A DNA stretch of 64,000 nucleotides from Apostichopus japonicus (Eukaryota; Echinodermata; Holothuroidea; Aspidochirotida; Stichopodidae): assembly GCF_037975245.1 (NCBI RefSeq), contig NC_092569.1, positions 29,095,668-29,159,667 on the forward strand. Reading direction: 5' to 3'. Positions 46,501-55,500 of the stretch are shown in pieces; positions within the stretch are counted from its first letter, which is position 1; each line of letters begins with the position of its first letter. The notes under the pieces were generated by a model that had not been told where the DNA came from, searched no databases, and was given only the letters and a program-made list of their open reading frames with translations. Both the position numbers and the translations under genes were made by a program.

Positions 46501-49500
46501 CAAGCTAGAGCCCCTTGACGTTCTTCCTCTCTGTTGTACTTCCATACGTTAGATCTGCCAGGGCCAATTTAATAAAAATGGTCAGTACACCCTTGGTCAA
46601 TATTAATGCATTATATATCTTCACTCAACAAACCTGCTGCTTCTTCACTGGAACATTTATGTCTATTGCCATGCTCCTCACATCCAGGAAATAATTATGA
46701 AGGCCTGGATTCACCAAAACTAGCATCTTTGCAAGTTTCTAACATTCTAAATATGCTAATATTATTGGTCGGTTCTAAAGGCATTCAAATCCTGCACTGT
46801 AAAAAAAAATCCAACTGTTAAAGGAACTTTAGTCTGGACACACTTAGAAGTCTGTTCGGTAATACTGAAACACTAAGCCGATGTTTCTCAACATTATTTG
46901 ATTAGTTTCATTGATAGGGTTTACATGTACATGGAAGTGTGGACTATGTATGTTGTCTTGTTTATAGCCATGTGATAATCAGGTCAAATGTCACTGCCTA
47001 GTAGTTTCCAGGTTATGCACCAGTAACCTTTAATAAATACCTAACACTGTAGTGAGTGTGAGGAGACTCCTGGGTCAGGGGCTATATATCCCTGGGACAA
47101 ATTATGTAACTCTTAGTTCCATAATTGACTTTATGAAAAGTGATCAATTCAGATAGAAGGCGCAGTGATGTTATTGTCATAGTCTGACCTGGCTGTAAAT
47201 CCTACCAAGAAACCAAAAATAAATCGCCACCTCGCTTCAAAAGCTGCAAATTGAACTAGATGGATTGGCCAATCCCCTGGAAATATCCTGGCACATATCT
47301 CTTGCATATTACAATCAGTGGCTGAGCTAGGGTATTGGTCGGGGGGGGGGGCAAGAATGGTCTGTAGGGGCGCTTTCGACACTATCTAAGTGGAGTGCCA
47401 CCACAGGTTGGCGCGGGGCATGCAGAAATTATTTTGAATAAAGATACTTTTTAGATCGCCGGAAATTACCCTTTCCGGGCCTTGCTAATTTGCAGATAAA
47501 CGAAGAATAAATAGGTGTCATTGCCATTTTGTCAGAAAATTACACCAACAAAATGTGACAAATGTCAATAGGTATTTGAGAGCGCAATAAAAAAGTCAAT
47601 AATCGCGAATAAAGTAAAAAGTGGTAAAAAGCTGAAAAGGGCGTCAGCAGTCCATATGAGTTCGTCAGGGGGGGGGGGGGGGAGGGCATCCCTCTGACTG
47701 TATGGAAGCTCCATTACTGATTACAATGGTAACTGCTTTATTAAAACATGAGAAAAAGTTTGAATTTGTAGATAGATCTGTGCATGCTCCTCCCTAGGTT
47801 TCTCTAAACTCTGTATTTTGATGTATTTTTGTGTTGTTTCTTTTGGGCTTACAGTGTGACCAGATTAAATCCCAAGGTAAGCGTGTACCTCCAGAGCTGA
47901 GTTCAACTCAAATGAAGATGATGGACAATTTGAAAGGATTACAAGGAATGCTACAAAACAATAAAACAAAGCAAGGTGAGATCAAAGGTCATATACTGTT
48001 ATACTCTCACAGTGGCACTCCTGCTATTTAGGAGTATCTTGCTTGTTGTTACAGTAAAGTGATTTATGATGTGGGTTTGATTAGTTCCTTATGAGGGTTG
48101 AGTGGGAGTGAGTTGCAGAAGTGAAGATTTCATAAAGACGTTTTTCATCTGCTACATCGTTCGCTGCGATGAAAGCGTCACATCTATCTGCGTAATCTGC
48201 AAACAGTTCCAACTTTTTGTAGAAAACTCGGACATTGTCGAAAACAGCCATTATTTCACAGGCTTGTTCAGCGTATATGATTTAATCCCATCCTCGTCGC
48301 CAATTTTATATCTTGGAAAAGGTGTAAAGAAAACCGAAAGGTTCCAAGAGTGACATGATATAGAGTACACCGGAGACAGTCTTTAGTGGTCCACAGCCAG
48401 AGTGTGTCTAAATACTTTATTTTCATTACATTATTAAACACAATACATTGGTCTGCATGGCCTTTCCATAAGGTATGTACGGCCGTTAATAATACTTTGG
48501 GTGGTGTGCACACGATCCACATATTGCACACAAACTTCTTTTATTTGCACATGTCACTAAACTCTTAATATATAACAAATATGTTTGAGCATTCCGCTAC
48601 TGTATATATTTTTGCATTTGCTGTGTGCTTAAGACATTAGGAGTTCAACATTGTTTTCCCTCGCTTGGTTTTTCCCCGGAAAACACAGTGATTTACCGGG
48701 TATCACATCATCTGATAAAGTAACTATGGCTGTCTTCCTTATCTTTCTCCTTAAGCTCTTTTTTGAAAGTTTATTCCTGCTGCATTAAGATTATAGTAGT
48801 TATCACTATTTATGTTTAGGAGAAAGAAATGCGTCCAGAACATTTTATAAGTTCCAACTCCTTGAAATTGAAAGAAACTATACTGTGGATCTCCCGAGTC
48901 ATATTTAGCTAGCATTAGCAATATGCCACATTCTAGCTACAAGAGCAAACATAAACATCTGTTGAATGAAAGCAAGACATTTCACAAGACCAACACATAC
49001 CTGCATTTTCCTTCTTGCAAAAGATAAGAAATGAATAAAATATTAATAGGACAGGAATTTAATTAAATGCGCATCACATCTTGTATTTGTAGAAAAGATC
49101 ATAGAAGGACATTTCTTCCTTTCTTTGCAGCTTACATGATAAGATTGGAATCTAACGAGAGGTTACTGGAAAATTTAGCTATCGATGCTAAGCAACAAGG
49201 CAACAAGGTGAGTACTGTAGGAAACTTAGGCTTACAATACCTTAAGCTGAGAAGTTACTGGAAAATTTAGCTATCGATGCTAAGCAACAAGGCAACAAGG
49301 TTAGTACTGTAGAAAACTTACTGTAGGCTTACAATACTGTAAGCTGAGAGGTTCTACTAACATCTTTGAAATAATATTTATTTCAGTGACAACTCAGTGA
49401 CAATAGAGTAACATATGCAAAAACAGAGAGAAGTCTGAAACACATCAAATAAATAGTTCGTTGCTGTAAATAGTTCGGCCATCATTCTAGGCAGGCTATT

Positions 49501-52500
49501 ATTTCTGTCGGTACATTGAATTAGTTAATCGATTTAGGAGTAATTGCTGCATACTTTCTCCTTCCTTTTGTTGCTTTATTTAACATATATCTAATATCAA
49601 GTATCTGGTATCAAGGATCTGGTATCAAGTAGCTAGTATCTAGTATCCAGTATCTAGTATCAAGTATCTGGTATCAAGTATCTAGTATCAAGTATCTAGT
49701 ATCAAATATCTAGTATCACATATCTGGTATCAAGTATCTAGTATAAAATATCAAGTATCTGGTATCAAATATCTGGTATCAAGTATCTGGTATCAAATAT
49801 CTAGTATCACATATCTGGTTCAAGTATCTGTTATCAAGTATCTAGTATAAAATATCAAGTATCTGGTATCAAGTATCTGTTATCAAGTATCAAATATCTA
49901 GTATCAAGTATCTACATTACAACTTAAACCTGGTTAGCTCTCACTTGGTTTAAAAGAGGAAAAAACAGTGATTTTCCAGGTATCACATGATCTATGAAGT
50001 AACCAAAGCTATCTGCCTTATCCTAGCTACTGTAGCAGCTGCAGCAGGAATAAACTGTCACAACTTTCATAAAAGAGCTTGAGGATGAAAGGTAAGGAAG
50101 ACAGCTGTGATCACTTCATAGATCACAGGAAACCTGGAAAATAATAATTTATTTCTGGGATTAAACCAAGCGAGGGCTATAAACCAGGTTGAACTTGTAA
50201 TGTATTGCAGATGTAAATAATAACACATATTATGGTAACGTTGTACCTAACTGTTGTTATAATTTCAGGACAAGGCTATACTTTATCTGAAAAAGAAGCA
50301 ACTAGTGGCCAATGAGGTGAGTCTCCTAAACTGAGCATGTCATAGAGGAAATGAAAATAACCTAGGTTATATTAAATTGCTTAATATGTCCGTTTTTTTT
50401 TGTAAAATATGTATCTATAATTTGGCCGTGTGAATATATGATGGTCGAAGACACATTTCAAGGTATGTCTGACATTTTTAATGATGTGTCATATCTCACT
50501 CTGCCTTTTTCAACTCATGTTTAATTTAAAATGCTCTTGTAACACCTTTTAACTATCATTTTTGCAGTTTTACAGTTTGTTCTTTATCTACTGGTGACTA
50601 ATGGCAGTATCATGAACAATGATACATCTTTCAAAATATGACAATTTTTCATTAGAAGTCAATAGTGTTAAATTGTAGGGTTATGTCACAGTGTTGCATC
50701 ACAGGGTTTTGTACTGTTTTGTGACGGTGTCACGTCCCAGTACACTAATCCAGTTCACTAAGTACTGACTCCTTTCTTAATGCACTAAGACGGTTCTTAG
50801 CTGTTCGGGGTCCCATTAGAGTACTGCGCTCCGATCAAGGAACTAATTTTGTTGGGGCTAGTAATGAACTCAAGAAAGCTCTAGCTGAGACGGATCACAA
50901 TAGTGTCAGTAAGTTCCTTTTGAAACAAGGTTGTGATTATTTCGAGTTCAAATTTAACGTTCCCCATGCCAGTCATATGGGAGGAGTATGGGAACGTCAG
51001 ATTCGCACTGCTCGCAATATATTGAATTCTACGTTAGATAAGCATGGCACTCAGCTAGACGACGAGTCACTTAGAACATTCATGTATGAGGTAGCTTCAA
51101 TAATTAATAGCCGCCCATTGTCAGCAGACACACTCTATGATCCTATGTCTTTGGCACCATTGACCCCAAACCATTTGATCACCATGAAGTCAAGGGTACT
51201 CCTTCCCCCTCCAGGTAGTTTTGATTCTTCTGATATGTATTCACGCAAACGATGGCGTAGAGTCCAGTATATGATCAATGTGTTTTGGTCTCGGTGGAGA
51301 GTAGAATATTTGCAAAATCTTCAGGCACGTCAAAGGTGGTCTAAGCCCTCTCGTAACATTGAGATAAATGACGTTGTATTGGTCAAGACTGAAGATTTGC
51401 CTCGCAATGAGTGGCCATTAGCCAGGGTGGTAGATGTTATTCAGGGTGATGATAACTGTGTAAGAAAGGTCAAGGTCGCATTAAGTGCACATATAGATGA
51501 TAAAGGCAAACGTAGGGGTAAGGTAATAGTGCTTGATCGACCAATACACAAAGTAATTGTTTTGGTGGAAAACTCGAATGCATAGAATTGCTTAAGGTGC
51601 CTAGAGTTTTCATTGTAGCCGTGGTGGTGTAGAGGTAGATGTATAGAGTAAGGAGGACACTGAGGCTTCTACTGGATTACGCATTCGTCTATTTTAATCC
51701 GTGAAATATATAGATAAAGAGCAAAAACACAAAGCTGAGCTGGAAAAACAGAAGGCAGAGCTAGAGAAGTTAGAAACGAGAAGAATGCTTGAAATGGCAG
51801 AGGCTGAAATTGATGCAATGGTAAAGGTAGAGAACGAATTTATAACTCTTGATAGATTCCCAGATGACAGTAGTAAATACACTAAAGAGTATGTGCATGC
51901 TCATTCTAACCCTTCTTCGTCACCTGAAAACTTAGCAGCTGCATTGCCAGACTCAGGGTCAGTAGACAATACTTATGAAAATTCTAGGGCGCATTTTAAT
52001 GTTCAGCCCACACACTTACCATTAAAGCTCATAAGTCAAACATCGTTAAGCAGTGGACCTTATGAAACTATTACTGGGAATCCTGTTCTGTCTGAAGGAC
52101 ATCATAAATCTGTATCTTCTGTAGGTGTCACTCCTGTACCAGTAACCAAGCCACATATGCCTAGTGTATTTGACTCCAATATTCAAGTAGACTCCTTTGC
52201 TAGGGTGTTGTCAGAACAAGTGAATCTTAACAGACTTCCTTTGCCTGAACCAGGTACCTTTGATGGGGATCCTCTGAAATACCCAGGATGGAAGTGCACT
52301 CTAGACTCTTTGTTAGAAAATAGAGGTATACCTCCTTCTGAAAAGATCTACTATTTGAAAAGATACTTGACAGGTTCTCCCAAGGAAGCTTTAGAAGGAT
52401 ATTTTCTCATCCCTACAGATAGTTCTTATGAGGAAGCTAGAAGCCTCCTCCAAGAGAGATATGGTAATCCAATAGTTGTGATGGATGCCTTCAGAAGTAA

Positions 52501-55500
52501 GCTAGAGGCGTGGCCTAAAATTCAACCAAATGATGGGTTGGCTTTGCGTAAATTTGGCGACTTTTTGGGTCAGTGTGAAACAGCCTTTCAGATGGTGGCA
52601 GGAGGTCTTAGTACACTCAATGGTAGTTGGGAAAATCGTAAGTTGCTTACTAAGTTACCTAGTTGGTTAGTTACACGTTGGGGTCGTTTTGTAGCAGACT
52701 GGGGAGTGCATCAAGGTAGAATTAGTTTCCCCCCGTTCAGCGAATTTCGTCTGTTCATAGTGAGAGAGGCAAACATTGCATGTAACCCTGTTACTTCTTT
52801 CCAGGCTTTAAAGTTCTGTCAGTCTGATGCAAGGGGTAAGGTAGGGCAAAGTACTCAGGGAGCTAGAAATTTTGCAATTGAAGGGTCTGAATTGTCTAAA
52901 GGAAATGTAAATAGATGCATTATGTGCCAAAGTGAACATGATTTAGATGATTGCAGGCAGTTTTTGTCAAAACCAATGGAAGGTCGTAAGAATTATGCCA
53001 AAGATAATGATTTGTGTTATGGTTGTCTTCGACAAGGTCATAGATCTCGATTTTGCCGCAAGCGGATCACATGTAAAAGGTGTGGGAGGCCTCATCCAAC
53101 AGCATTTCATGGGGATTTTAAGCCTAAATCAGAGACTCAGAGGGAACAAAGTGGTAGCATTTCTCGTAATGTCAGTACAACGTCTGTGAGTGTTCAGACA
53201 CAACCATTAGAGGTTCAGAAAGGGTTTAATCATATGAGTGGTGCCAACAAGGCCAATATGAGTTCTTTGATTCTTCCCGTGTATATCTCCCATAAGGGTA
53301 ACCCTAACAAGGAAATCCTTACTTATGCTATGTTAGACACTCAGTCTGATACCACCTTTGTAACAGAGTGCGTTTGCGAGGCATTAGGTGTTAAAGGAAC
53401 AAGAACTCAATTAGCATTATCCACCATGATCTCTCAAAATCATGTTGTTAATAGCAATAGGGTAGATGGCTTAATTGTGAGAGGTCATGACAGTTCAAAT
53501 GTAATTCCCTTACCTATGTCCTACACTCGTTATGCAATTCCAGTAAACCGAACACACATTCCTAGTCCTGTGATAGCCCAGCAGTGGCCGTACTTAAAGA
53601 AAATTGCAAACAATTTAATGCCTGTCGCAGAGTGTGACATTGGGTTGTTGATTGGCTACAACTGCCCTAAGGCTCTTGTACCGAGGCAAGTCATACCTCC
53701 TGTTGGTGATGGACCTTATGCACAAAGGACTGACCTTGGTTGGGGTATTGTAGGAATGGTTGACCCAGATGAAGTAGAAATTTGTGATCATGACTCCATA
53801 GGCCTTAGTCATTTAATTGTTACTTGTGAGGTACCCACCCCTTCCCAACTAGACGACTGTAGAGAAGTACATATTTGCTTCAGGACCAAGGTAAAGGAAA
53901 TTATGTGTCCAGAACAAGTAGCTCGAATGATGGAACTAGAGTTCAATGAAGGAAATTTTGGTCAAACTTCATACTCACAAGAAGATGTTCAATTTCTCTC
54001 AACACTAAAAGAGGGTGTTCATATAGCAGAAGATGGTCATTATGAGATGCCATTACCCTTAAGGTCAATAGCCATGAATCTACCGAATAATCGATCTCTT
54101 GCTTGGCATCGTTTGAGTAAACTTCAGAAAAGATTAGAAGGTGATATTGTATATGCTAGAGATTATTGTGCTTTCATGCAAGATATCATCTCCAAGGGAT
54201 TTGCAGAAAGGGTTCCTGTTGGCGAACTTACTTCACAAAATGGTAATGTTAATTTCATACCACACCATGGAATCTATCATCCAAAGAAACCTGGCAAAAT
54301 TCGTGTGGTGTTCGATTGTAGTGCTACGTTTAAGGGTGTCTCACTTAACGATTATTTGCTAACAGGACCTAATCTGACAAATACACTTGTTGGGGTTCTC
54401 TGCCGGTTTCGACAAGAGAGTGTTGCATTTATGGGCGATATTGAAGCTATGTTTTATCAATTTAAGGTAAATAAGGAACAAAGAGATCTTCTACGATTCC
54501 TTTGGTGGCAAAATGGTGATTTTACTAGTGAGCCTGTAGAGTATCGTATGACAGTTCACCTCTTTGGGGCAGGGTCATCGCCCGGGTGCGCTAACTTTGG
54601 ACTTAAGCAGATTGCCTCTGATTATGAGAAAGAATTTGGGCCTGACGTAACCCACTTCATTCATCAAAATTTTTATGTTGATGATGGCTTAAAATCAGTA
54701 TCTGATGCCAATGAAGCTATTGATCTCATTTCCAGAACGAAAGATGTTCTGAAGAAAGGAGGTATCAGATTTCATAAGATAGTATCAAATTCCAGAATTG
54801 TGATGAGGTCTGTTCCCTCAGAGGATCAAGCTGGAGCTACTAAGGATTTGGATCTTTGTTTGGATCCCTTACCCATAGAAAGGGCATTAGGTGTACAATG
54901 GTGTATTGAGTCTGAAGTATTTCAATTTAAGATCACCTTAAAGGATCAGCCCCTTACTAGGCGTGGAATTCTTTCCACTGTGAGTTCTGTATACGATCCT
55001 TTAGGCTTTGTTTCTCCAGTTGTTCTTATAGGGAAGCAGATTCTTCAAAGTCTGTGTAATGATCATATGGCTTGGGATTGCCCTCTGCCTGAGGAGTTGA
55101 GAGCAACTTGGGAAAATTGGAGAAGAAACCTCTGTAAACTAGATGAATTAAAATTTGAACGTTGTTATAAGCCTGTTGGTTTTGGTAAGGTTGTCAGAGT
55201 AGAACTACATCACTTTTGTGATGCAAGTACTAAAGGCTATGGTCATTGTTCGTATCTTCGTCTTCAAAATGGCTTGAACCAAGTACACTGCGCCTTTGTC
55301 ATGGGAAAGGCAAGAGTAGCACCGATAAAGTCAATCACAATTCCTCGTTTAGAACTAACTGCAGCTGTTTTATCAGTCAAAATTAGTCTCTTACTTCGAA
55401 AAGAGCTTGAGTATGATAACATTAGTGAATTCTTTTGGACAGACAGTCAAGTGGTATTAGGTTACATCAACAATGAGGCACGTAAATTCCATGTTTTTGT

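Noticed and set aside
48102-48353. 83-codon open frame in CC2D1 intron 13
   Set aside because: No domain, no splice support; not part of the CC2D1 frame.
50920-51585. Independent integrase-like gene
   Set aside because: Exact duplicate of the 3' end of the adjacent BEL pol without the first catalytic Asp; a fragment of the rearranged element.
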